A DNA stretch of 64,000 bases from Setophaga petechia (Eukaryota > Chordata > Aves > Passeriformes > Parulidae): assembly GCA_024362935.1 (NCBI GenBank), contig JANCRA010000018.1, positions 682,001 through 746,000 on the forward strand, given 5' to 3'. Shown here piece after piece: positions 9,823-20,744 of this stretch; positions within the stretch are counted from its first letter, which is position 1; each line of letters opens with the position of its first letter. The position numbers were made by a program, and so were the translations under genes. The notes below the pieces were generated by a model that saw only the letters and a list, made by a program, of their open reading frames with translations, did not search any database and was not told the DNA's origin.

Positions 9823-12800
9823 CAATACTTAGTGACCTCTAAACTTGCACCCAGGGGTAATTCTTGTATCACTGGGATGAAGGAATCCAATCCTCCATGA
9901 AAAAATGATCAACCATGCCATTAGATGCCACAAATCCTTACAGATTCTGATTAAACTGGTTCCAAGTTTTCTCTCCAAACACAAAAGCTGGAAGATGTAT
10001 TTGTTTGGGGGTTTTTAATGATATTTTAGAGTCTCTTGTAATTCAAGTGGGAGTAGGAATGAAAGCATCAAACAGTGTCAGACTTTGAACAAAGCCTGGG
10101 GACCAGTGAGGCTGTGGGTGTTCATCACACCTCAGCAGTTCTGCTCCTAACTGGAAAACTCTCCCTTGGAGTGACACCTCCTCAATATTTGCACACATTT
10201 ATTTATATAAACACAGTTATATACATCTTATTTCAGCTGACTTCAGGAGTCCTTGATCATGGAGATGCCCTGGTCAGGCTCAAACCATGAGGATGGCAAT
10301 CCATGCAGAGATGTAGTACTGAGACTACTGAAATGTCCCTTCAACAAATTATTTAAACACCTCCATCTATTTATTATTTGATCATGGAGGGAGCAACACT
10401 AAAAACAGTAATGAGGGAACCAGAAAAGTGAAAAGCTGATAAAAACCCAGGGGAAATCCTGGAAAAAATGTTTAATGCAAAGTGTCCCCAAGGTGTGACA
10501 CGTCCCAGGGCACATCACCCATCAGCCCTGTGCTCACAGCAGCAGCCTGAGGCACCAAGGACTGGTGTCAGGAGAGCCTCAAGTCTTTATTAAATGGAGG
10601 AACAATACCTTGGCAAATTGGGTAGGGCTGGAAGCACCACGATAACCCTGAATCTGCATTTTGCAGCTTTCAGGGCCCATGGAAGGTGTGTGCTGTGAGA
10701 TAAAGCAGTGGCTTTGAAAAGGAGACTTTAATCCATTAGATATTTGCCATCTAAATAGCTCCACTCTGCTGGACCTGAAGCTTTGCCTGGAACACAAGTG
10801 CTGTTTCCCTTTTTTTCATTTTCCCAGTTATCTTGTTTTACAGCTTTCTCCACTCCACTCCTTAGCCTACATTTAGGCAATTATTTCCCTTTCCTTTCAG
10901 CAGAAATACAATATCTGATGGTGGCAAACAGGCAGAGCACACAAATTCCTGAGTCTCACTCCAGCATCTTATTACACTGCCCCATTTTCTCATTTGTTGT
11001 ATAATTATGGGCAATTAGGGCTGAGAGCACTGAGGTCAGTTCTGTTTCTTCAAGTGTGTTTGCCATAAAATCTCCATTTTAGCCCTGCTGCAGCTCATTG
11101 AAATCCAAGTGGCACAGAGGGGAAAATATGCAGAGTTCAGATTCAGTGAAAGCAAAGTTAGAAGGGGCTTCCTTCAAGTGTCCAAATCCCAGAGCAGCCC
11201 CTCTGAGGGCACAAAACCTTAATTGGGACTCACCCTTGTCCTTTCTGGTTGTGATTCCTGGAATATGGGAAAACTCATCTGGGAAGACACAGCTCATACT
11301 CTGAGTCTTTGAAGAAACCTCAGATATCAATTCATGTCTGAAAGTTTAAAAATTATCTGATTGGAATAAAATCATGTACAGAATCAAGGTAAATCAGTGG
11401 AAGGTAATAACTCATAGCTTATAAGATATTCCAGAGAGACTGAACTCCCTCACACCTAGAAGGAAAAAGAATTCCTTACATTTTCCATCCCTTTGGTGTG
11501 CTGATGGTCACATAGATAATGCACATTCAACAATTAACCCCATTTCTCAAAGTATTAAATATATCACTCAATTCATGGGAGTTAATGCTCCTTAGTTGCT
11601 CCACCAGCAATCAGAGACACAAACGTTTTTCTCTGAATGGTGTGGATGCATTTCTGCTCAACTTCCTTGGAGCAATCCCTTTGCACCTTGAATCTCTACA
11701 GCAAAAACCAAACACAAAACATGTCAGAAACCTGCCCTGACTAAATCCCACTGCTCTCTAACGTGAGAGCCCCATAATTGCCCAAACTGCTGCTTCATTA
11801 AGGCACTATTTGCTTATTTTTCTATAGGATTTGCAGCTTTAGTGGCACCATAATTACAGCAAAGATACACAAGTCACTTAAATTACCACAGCAATTAAAC
11901 CAGACTAATGTGCCACAATTATTTCCTCCAAGACAAACTTTCCTAGGATCCTTTATTCCTTTGTTTGATGCCATCCAACACTTCCAGCCTCTGTTTGCTT
12001 TCCCTGTGTCAATAATGCTTTGGAAGTGGCAGCTAAAATTCCAAAAGTGGAGACAGCAAATGTCACATGTAGAACTGCTCAGGGATAAGCACAGCTCAAG
12101 AGTTTTGCTGTTGGGGTGGTAGCTCTCTGCTCTAGCACTGAATACCCAAAATACCCATGGAAAGCAATAATTCATGTTAAAAAGCTTGAATTGACCTCCA
12201 GAAGGTTCCTGCATTCAGAGCTCTGGCTATGCAAAAACCTCATTACAAAAGAACAGCATCCAGGCAGTATCCCCAAGTTTCTGTGCCTAAAGGATGGAGG
12301 AATGAAGTGACACCAGGTTACATAAAATATTGATGCTCACTTTTCAGTTACAGGGTTTTATGTGTTTTGCATGCAAAAGGTCTTCCTGCTTGGAAGGTTT
12401 ACTACCAGAATAAATTATTATTACAACATGTCTTCGTTTGCACAAGTGCTTCTTCAGCTGGCAGCAAAGAATAACTCAGGAGCTGATGTACAGTTTTTAA
12501 AACTCACATTTTTCTCAAAAATTTAAGTGCAAGGATATCTGCACAAGCTGTGTAATTTATCACAGTGATTGCTGTTAGGGTACCTCTGCAAACAGGAGGA
12601 GGTTTGTCACTGCATTTCAGCTCCCATGCAGCAAAGATGGTAATATTCCTCCTAGTGGTTTATTATTTCCCACCTGAAATGCCCAAATCCCATCAGACTG
12701 GGCTGCCAGCACAGGGATCAGCCATTCCCTCCTGTCCTGGCAGCAATTTCACCCCTGCCTTGCCTGGCAGGGCTGCCCTGGCACCCTGCACTGGAGCATC

Positions 12801-14402
12801 CTCTCACCAATCCAAACTGCCCTGGTATTTCCTCTCTTTATGGGAATATCAAAGTTTCCCCAAGGGCTTTAAGGTCGTTAAGAGCTGTCCAGAAAATCTG
12901 CTCCCTGCTCAGTGGCTGAAGTGTAAATGAAAGAGCTCTGTTATCATCAGATCAGGTGTTATCTAAATCAGGCTGGGGACAACTCAGAGGGACAGATAAT
13001 GGTGCTGGCCTTGGAGCTGGGAAAATAAATGCTTCAGAGTAAAGCTGTGCACTCAACTTTGCATTTTAAAAGTCTTCAAAGCTCAATGTTAAGATGCAGC
13101 AGTTTATAGGAGGAATAATTAGTAAACCCAGGAAATAAATGTGATTATTTCTATAACAGACCTTGTTTATCATGAGGAAAATGTGAGCTAATTCAGGTTT
13201 TAGTCCTGCAAACCAAATTAACTTCATGATGTTTCACTGGGCCAAATCATGCTCTGCATTGCCTTCTTTAGTAATTATATCCTGACAGTGCATAATTAGT
13301 GTCTCAAGCTGAATTCCCCCACAGCCATCAAATTTGCAAAGAAAATACAAACTAAACCAAGGTGCAGGTAGAAGGCTCAGGAGACACGAGGAGCAGGAGT
13401 GGGGTGTGTGGGCTGGGTGCGTTTATGCACTCACACACAGGGCTAATTTAGAACCACCATTTCCCTGACTCCAGCTGGATCTAGACAAGAACCAGGAGGC
13501 TCAGATCTTGTGGAGAGTCCAGCAGAGCCAGGAATATCCATTTCCCAGAGGAGGAGCCTGAGCACAGCAATTTTTATCCTATTCCTGCTCTTCCAGCACA
13601 GATCTTCTTCTGTGGGCCCTCCTTGCCAGCTCTGGGGGGACAAAGAGGTACAAAACACAGAGGGACACCTTGAAGAGCCATAAATCCCCATGGCTCATCA
13701 CCAGAAGTGTCTACCCACATGTTTTATGCTTAATTAATTAACAATTTAGCTGCTAATGGTGTTCACTCCATATATAACCAGAGTTCCTGCCAGGGAGCTC
13801 CAGCAGAGAGACGCCTCACCCAACATCAGCCCAATGGTCAAAGGTCCCCTCAGAAAACAAAAAAAGCAAAACTAAAAAACCAGAAATGTGTTTGGGGGTA
13901 AAAGGCACAAATTCAAATTATTGCTTCCACTCAGGGCTCTGAGCAGGCTGAGACAATCCAGAAATAATCTGTTCCATCAGATTTTGCAAATCAGGGGCAG
14001 CTTTTGGGGGAAAAAAACCAAAACCTGGTGTGAGCCCTTTGCTGGCATCACCTCAGAAGGAGAGAAACTATGGCTGAGTGGCAGCTCTGGAGTAAACCAA
14101 GCTTAGGTGAGCTCAGATTTAAGTAAATGTGATCCTTACTGTGGTGCAGATTCCATTTGAAGGCTGCCACATCTCCAGAGGCAAATTCTGCATCAAGCAA
14201 CAGCTACATTTACAAGGAATGGGAAGCTGGAGTTGAAAACAGATTCAGAGATGAGTGCATTTATCTGAACAAGATAAATCAGCATGAACAGATCAATATT
14301 CCTCTTTCCAGCTGTTAGCAAAACACACAGCAAAACTCAATTCCATGAATAACCTTCCTTCTGTTAATTTAATTTTGCGCATTTTACCTTTCCTGTTCAT
14401 TA
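9823..14402. other. Intergenic, nothing recognised
   Basis: About 4.6 kb without a supportable gene. The sequence looks single-copy, moderately AT-rich and without long tandem structure. Open frames are short, start in arbitrary places and show no recognisable domain. Confidence 0.4.
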
Positions 14403-14840
14403 GAGACAAAAAATTCCTCTTCCAAATAAAGAATATGGGGATTTCAAATATTTAAGCCAAGCTTAATTTCAATCCTTTTTTTTTCTATGGGAAGCACTGG
14501 GGAAAGCTGTGACAGAGAAGCAGAGTTTGGAGTGGCTTGGCCAGCAAAACTTCAGGTGTGACTCCTCCTGTGGTGCCAAAAATGCTGCCCTGGGCATCTC
14601 CTCCTGAGGGATGCCAGGAAACATCCACAGGGATGGAGATGATGTAGTGATTGTTATTTCCATAATGAACAAATTAATCCCATTTTATATAATTATATAT
14701 TAATATCTATCTGCAGTTATAGCACCTGAAGTGATAAACACCCTTAAGATTAATGTCTGTTTGTGTAAAGTTGAGAAAAAGTTGTGCTGCTCTTCCTATG
14801 TGAGAATCACATCTGCTAAATGTCACAAATATCACATGAA
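14403..14840. repeat. Permuted inverted duplication, copy 1 (blocks A then B)
   Basis: Block A (14403-14640) matches the reverse complement of about 15424-15690. Shared landmarks are aaaaaattcctcttcca, tggcttggcca, ttcaggtgtg, ctcctcctgtggt and tgggcatctcctcctga. Block B (14641-14840) matches the reverse complement of about 15690-15865. Shared landmarks are gatgtagtgatt, ataatgaacaaat, tgataaacaccctt, and attaatgtctgt through gttgtgctgctct. The two copies have the blocks in swapped order. Confidence 0.8.
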
Positions 14841-15423
14841 AATATGGCAAAAAAAGAGTTTCTACTTAAAACTCCATTGAGTGAGTGGATAAAATGATAT
14901 TCCTTTGAAACTGTGGGTGCTGTTTATAAACACTGAGGTATTTTGGCATCTCAAAGTAAGCAATTTTCTGTGCTCCCAGGGCAAGGCTGGGTTCCTGCAG
15001 ATCCCTGTAAGCTCTGGGTTTAATGAAGCTGAAAATAACCTTCAAATCTCAGGATCAGCCTCATTGCAGTTGCTCCCTGCTTTAAATCTGCTTTAACTCA
15101 CAATTGCATCCTATTTAGGATTGTTTCATTTTCAAAGTGATGGCTGATGGAAACTCCAAGCCACTTCCAAGTCTGATGCATTTGCCAAGTAGAAATATTC
15201 AAAATCTAAGAGGAAAATGAGAATTATAGACCACAAAAGGAATGAAATGCAATATTTTGATTGGTTCTCTTTGATGCTGCTTAGGAAACACAGCGTGGTT
15301 CAGCCATTCTGGTGCAGTTGGTTTCTTTGGGGGTTATTTATCTTTATTGCTAAACAAAGCGTGAAAATCCCATCATTTCTGACAGGTGAGAGAAAATAGC
15401 ACATTTTGGTGGTGCTGTGGGCA
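14841..15423. other. Spacer between the inverted copies
   Basis: About 580 bp with no recognised gene or repeat. Confidence 0.4.
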
Positions 15424-15865
15424 CTCACCTGCCTGTGGACAAGATCCTGAGGATGTTTCCCACCATCCATCAGGAGGAGATGCCCAGGGAAGCCTTTGGG
15501 CACCATCAGGGACCACAGGAGGAGCCACACCTGAAACTTTGATGGCCAAGCCAGCCCAGAGGCTGCTTCTGTTTCCCCAAGGAAAAAAAAAAAAGAGTGA
15601 CATTAATATTGAAATATTTAAAAATTAATCCTTAAGTATTTAAACCCCCCATAATCTTTATCTGGAAGAGGAATTTTTTGTATCTCTTTTTGTGTGACAT
15701 TTAATAAGCATGGTACTCACACAGGGAGAGCAGCACAACTTTTTCTCAACTTTACACAGACATTAATTTCAAGGGTGTTTATCACCCTGAGATAGTTATT
15801 AACATATAGTTATGTAATATATGATTATTTGTTCATTATAGAAATAGTAATCACTACATCACCTC
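15424..15865. repeat. Permuted inverted duplication, copy 2 (blocks B then A on the minus strand)
   Basis: Read on the minus strand, this copy runs B (15865-15690) then A (15690-15424), the opposite order to copy 1. The B-A junction is seamless at taaatgtcacacaaaaagag. An A-run (15584-15594) lies within block A. Confidence 0.8.
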
Positions 15866-16514
15866 ATCACCACTAAAATGTTTATGCCTAAAGAGGTCCT
15901 TAAACAAACAAACACAAAGAGAATTACAGCGACTCTCTTTTGGGGGCTCAAGTGTGACAAATACTGATGGAAGGCTTTCTAATTACCTGGATAATTAAGA
16001 GGTTTGGTGCACCATTGTAATTTTTTCTCCAGAGACCACAATGTACTTTTATGAAACTAAACAAAGGCCTAAGGAAAATCTTCCAGAGCCAATATTCCAG
16101 AGGATTGTTCCAGTGTGGTCCCTCAGGTGTCTCATCTCCCTCCCTGTACCTGTTTAATCAGTCAGGCACTGCTGACTGCCAAGTCCATCTTCTGTGCCCT
16201 CTATAATTGCAAATCAATCATTACAGAGGATTCCAAGCAAGAAAACAATACTAATAAGAGCAAAAAACAACCTTTAATTAATTGAACTCGAAGCCTTGCT
16301 AATCCAAGCGGCCCAGCCCTGTGACAGGTAATCATTCCTGGCTGATTTAATGAGCACCTTCATCTGGCACTCCCCTGCTCTGAGGGCACTTGGACACCTC
16401 TGGGTTGGTGGCTTTGGTTTCATTTATTTATTTTTTAGACCCTAAATGTGGTGAAAGAATTCAATGGATAAGTCCATGCAATATTTTATATACAGAGTCT
16501 GTAGCAGTGGCAGT
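15866..16514. other. Intergenic, nothing recognised
   Basis: No supportable feature. It lies between the inverted copy and the second SI-like duplication block. Confidence 0.4.
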
Positions 16515-18020
16515 TACTTTATGTGTTTGGGAGCTGATTATGGCTGGAACTGTGAAGTGCAGGAATGTGCCCTGGGCAGAGATGGACACACACCCCCAGA
16601 TTTGCCTCTTTGCATCAGCTGCACTTGTGCTTTTTGCTCAGGGAAACTCCTGCTCTTGACAGAAACAGGAAAAAAATATGCAGATATTAGTCTGGATGGG
16701 CAGTTTTACTAAAACACTGAGGTGTTTGCCTTGTATAAGCAATAATCTTTATTTTTTCTGCCATTTCCACCTCCAAGCTGTTTGCTCCAGTCCCTGTGTG
16801 TGAATGGAATTACACAAAATGGGACTGGAAGTAAAGCAGGTGCTCTGCATCACAGCCCTGCAAGGCAGTGGTTTCCGAGGGACCAGGAAATGTTTTTATG
16901 GTTATAGGGATTTTTTCCACAGAGTTTTTCTGCTCCCTCAGTCTCCTGATCCTTTACAGGGGTGTGCTGATGCTAAAATCCAAGGAGGACACATCCTGTG
17001 ACTGTCACCAGGCAGCAGAGGATGATCAGGGTGAATTGCATCTTCTAAATTCCTCTTGCCCATCCAGACCCAGATGAACCTCACTGGCAAAAGGAGAACA
17101 CAATGACAGCTTTGAAAGTTCCATAAATTACATCACTAACTTATTCAATTATCAACACTTATAAATAATTCAGGTTTGCAATCCTGCCCCCTAATCTCAG
17201 GGTTTTAATCAAACATTCTTTAAGGACTGTGAAATAAATCTCCAGTTCAGGACAATTCACCCAGCACAGATTACAGCATTATTACACCAGTGGGCAAGCA
17301 CTGAGAAATGGGTTTTTATTCCTTGAAAAGCACTTTACACACAGAGAACAATTTTCTCCTGAGATGAACTATGGAGTTTCCTACGGGTTACTCAAATTCC
17401 TGAAAAGGAAAAGACGTTGGGGGCTTTTAAAAAAATTTTGTTACCTCTGTTAGAAGTAATGTCCAGCTGCGGTTGTTGATTTGTTAAAAACGAATTTACC
17501 ACAGCCTCTAAGGAGCTCTCTAACATGCTCAGAACTTGTGAAAAGGCCATGCAGAGGTAACAGGGTGAATTTCCAGTTTGTCCAGTGGGAGAACAGATCC
17601 TGTGCACAAGCCCTGAGTGTCACCAGAGGTGCAGCTCAGTGAGAGCAGCAGGATCTGTCACAAGAGCTCCACTGGTGGCTGCTGAAATCCCAGCTCAAAT
17701 ATGGGAGCATGTTTAGATGGACTCCAGCCTTAAACTGCTGAAAACCTCATGGTTTTCCCAAATTCCTTTCTTTTTTTTTTAGTGAGGCAGAGTGGAGCAA
17801 GGAGTGCTCAGCCAAGGGGCTGTGCTGGCTCAGAGAACAACCCAGAGCCATCAACACTGAACTGTGCACAGCAATCAAACTGATTAAAACTAATTAAAAC
17901 TAATTAAAATGAATCTCAGCAGCCAGATCTATGCACACTGGCAGCTACCACTGCATTTAGCTTGTGGTTAAGGGATTTAACCTCATAAAACAGAGTTAAA
18001 TACAGAGAAATTGGTTCTTT
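16515..18020. repeat. Segmental duplication, copy 2 (decayed SI exon-2 neighbourhood)
   Basis: Direct-orientation counterpart of 275-2130, about 16 kb away. It includes a degraded image of SI exon 2 near 16970-17063 and the intron-1 landmarks (ctccagttcagga, gtgctggctcagagaaca, ctaattaaaactaattaaaa, gcatttagcttgtggtt). It lacks the SI promoter and exon 1 and is followed directly by a CR1 fragment. Confidence 0.8.
16973..17063 (-). pseudogene. Relic of SI first coding exon
   Basis: Aligned with the intact SI exon 2, this copy keeps the ATGGGC start (17063) and a frame encoding TLIILCCLVTVTGCVLLG, clearly the SI membrane anchor. Three breaks are visible. The acceptor tttgcag before the ATG has become ggtctgg, so the AG is lost. 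An indel puts the ATG and anchor in different frames. An in-frame TAG (16975-16973) follows the anchor. It is therefore a dead partial copy, left from duplication of the SI 5' region. No other SI exons were found near it. Confidence 0.75.
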
Positions 18021-18042
18021 TTAGCTAAGAAAGTGTGGAAAT

Positions 18043-18190
18043 ATCTGGGCCCAGAGAAGCTGTGGCTGATCCTGCATCCCTGGAAAGGTCCAAGGCCAGG
18101 TTAGATGGGGCTTAGAGCACGGTAGAAAAATGTTAGGGCAGAAAATGATGAGTTTTAAGGTCCCCTCCAACCCAAACTGTTCTATGATCT
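18043..18190 (+). mobile_element. CR1 LINE 3'-end fragment
   Basis: Typical avian CR1 3' sequence, with agaagctgtggctgatcctgcat, caaggccaggttagat and aggtcccctccaacccaaac leading to ttctatgat. It is 5'-truncated, as CR1 copies usually are. It abuts the end of the SI-like duplication. Confidence 0.75.
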
Positions 18191-18484
18191 TAAACAAGAA
18201 ACAGGAGAAAGGAGAAGGAAACATTTACTATTTAGTTTGGCTGCTTACTGAGTTGTCGTTGGAAAAAACTACTGGGAATAAAAATACTCCATTCAAGGTA
18301 GCAACCAGGAGCTGCAGCCTCCTGGGCTGGAAATCTCATCACAAATGGGATTATTTCTTGGGCTCCTGTGCTTTTATCTCCCCTCTTCCTGGGAAGATGA
18401 TCAGCCAAGTGCTTCCTGTCACCTGTGCTGCTGCTCATCCACAGTGCCCTTGCTCCATGGATTCTTGATTTCTCGATTTCCAGG

Positions 18485-19206
18485 TGTGTTGGGTTGGAAA
18501 TGCAGGCTGTGGTTTGGGGGTGTGTGTTCAATCCCCACCTGTCAGAGCTGGGGCAGTTCTCTGCTGTTCCTGGGGCAGTTTTTTCTTTATCTCTCCCACA
18601 GCCAATCCTCCCTCCAGGAGATCTCTGCTGTTCATGGCCATTAATTATTAATTCTCTGCTGTCCATGGCCATGAGTGTCCCTGCAGGGCTGATCCAATCC
18701 CACCATCCCATGGGGAGATGCTGTGCCCAGGGCAGGAGCCAAGCATTCCTACCTGGATCCAAGCTGAGCCTGGCCCAGCACAGCAGCCTTTGCCCCCTGC
18801 ACTGCCAGAGGAGCAGCTTTCTGCTGCCCTGCATGGCCAGAGGGAGCCCAGGCCCATCTGCAGCAGCCCTGGAGCTGCAGAGGAAAACTCCCCCCTTGTG
18901 CAGGATCCCTGCTCCAGCAGAAGCACAGCTGGGACTGCAGGAGGGCTGAGCCCCCCTGGGATGGGGCTGGGACACCACCCTGGCACACAGGGGACAGGGA
19001 CTGCTCTGGCAGTATTGTGTTGTATTACTGCATTTTTATTTTAATTTTATTTTTTCCCTAATAAAGAGCTGTTATCCCTACTTCATATCTTTGCCTGAGA
19101 TCCCCTTAATTTCAAATTTATAATAATTCAGAAGGAGGGGGTTTACATTTTCCATTTCAAGGGAGGCTCCTGTCCTCCTTAGCAGACACCTGGCTTTTCA
19201 AAGACA
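18485..19206 (+). mobile_element. Solo LTR of an endogenous retrovirus with 5-bp target duplication
   Basis: A 722-bp element starts TGTGTTGGG and ends AAAGACA (TG...CA termini). It is flanked on both sides by ccagg (18480-18484 and 19207-19211), a 5-bp target-site duplication. It has a GC-rich body, then a T/A-rich segment with a cctaataaagag polyadenylation signal near 19060 in plus orientation. No retroviral genes accompany it, so it is a solo LTR left by recombination. The family looks ERVL-like or a related passerine LTR from memory. Open frames across it, including a long one on the minus strand, are incidental. Confidence 0.8.
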
Positions 19207-19211
19207 CCAGG

Positions 19212-20542
19212 GCTGCTGTCACAGCTTTCTGTGGCCTTTTTGCAGCTGCTGGGTCTCTGCAGGAACAACCCAGTGCCAGGAACCTCCTGCTGTGCCTCAG
19301 ACTAAATGAGAGATGTCCCTGGCCTCCTGCCTGTCCCTGTCCCTGCCTTGTGCTCACATTTCCTATTTGCTCCAGGTAAGGACTCAGATATTTCTCACAC
19401 TTCCATCTCTCAGTGTGTCTGACAGCTTTCACTGAGCTGCTTTTCACTCCCTGGGGAGCAGCCCCAGTTTGTAGTGTCACACTGTGGAGTGCAGTGACCT
19501 GGCCCTGCCACGGTGACGTTGATGGATCTCTTCTTTTGCTGCAGTTGCTGCTTTCTCTTCCCTTTCTTCCATCCACTGTGAAGAGAACAAGTGAAAAATC
19601 GGCTTCCTCAGGCTGAGGGGAAATCAGCACATGGAATTTCCTGCTGGTTAGCTCAGCTCAAACCCCACACTGTGTCCAGCCCTGGGACTAAAAGCACTTG
19701 TAGCCTGTCCTGACATCCTCCCTGAGCACTCTGGCTGCTGGGGGAGCTGCACAACCTCATCGGTTCCAAGGGGAATTACAAACATTTGAAAAAGTCTGAA
19801 TATTCAGTAGTTTGTCCCAAAACTACTTTGATGGAACAAAAGGATCTACATGTGACAGAAAGCACAGCAGAGGGACCAGGTGCCTGACCCCTGCCCTGGT
19901 TTGGGAATGCAGGGAAAGTTCAGGTGTGGCTTCCACCTCCAGCCTGGGCAATCCCTCCCCAGAGGCATCAGTTACCTCCAAGGGATGATGACATTCCAAC
20001 TACTGGGACAGAAGGAATTTGATCCAGGCCACCTCTTCAAATCACACAGACAAAGAACCTGAAAAACTTCCTGACCAATCCTTAGCTAAATTTAAACTAA
20101 AAAAAAAAAAAAAAATAGTGCTAACAGGCCTAATTACCATGAGTCTTGCTCTTAAACAGGAAAGCATTATGTAATTGTAAATTATTTTTAGACAATGAAC
20201 TGCTGGTTCTTAACATGTAATTTTTCCTGTCTGAAGAATAATGCAGACAATTTTTTTTTTCTAGTTTTCCAAAATAAATCCTACCCCAAGAGTGAAAGTC
20301 AAAGCTGGTTAGAAGCACTGTCAGAGAGGAGAGGGACTGTGCCTGATTCATTTAAATTAATTTCATTTACCCTCCACATTCCAAGAGCTGAGGTGGAGAA
20401 TCATTGGGATGATGGGAAAAAATCTCCTAGTTTTCTAATGTGACATCCAGGAGACAACAACAAAACTTTTCCTCAGCTACTCCCATTTTGGCTGCTCTTC
20501 TTTTATTGGCATTCTCCTTGGTCCAAGTCAGTTTTGGGCAGG
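19212..20542. other. Intergenic with one A-rich run
   Basis: No gene recognised. An A17-type run is at about 20099-20116; I could not link it to an element. Confidence 0.4.
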
Positions 20543-20744
20543 AATTGTTCCCTGTGAGGGTGGGGAGCCCTGGCACAGACTCCCAGAGCAGCTGTGGCTG
20601 CCCCTGCATCCCTGGCAGTGCCCAAGGCCAGGCTGGACAGGGCTGGGAGCACCTGGGACAGTGGAAGGTGCCCCAGCCATGGCAGGGTGGCACTGGATGG
20701 GCTTTGAGGTCCCTCCAACCCAACCCATCCTGGGATTCTCTGAT
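20543..20744 (+). mobile_element. CR1 LINE 3'-end fragment
   Basis: Carries the standard avian CR1 3' block: gagcagctgtggctgcccct, cccaaggccaggctggac, ccagccatggcagggtggc, ttgaggtccctccaaccc and a terminal attctctgat. Confidence 0.8.

Noticed and set aside
18232..18978. 248-codon minus-strand open frame and overlapping plus-strand frames
   Set aside because: They lie mostly in the solo LTR, which has clear TG...CA ends and target duplications. No retroviral or host protein similarity is recognised.
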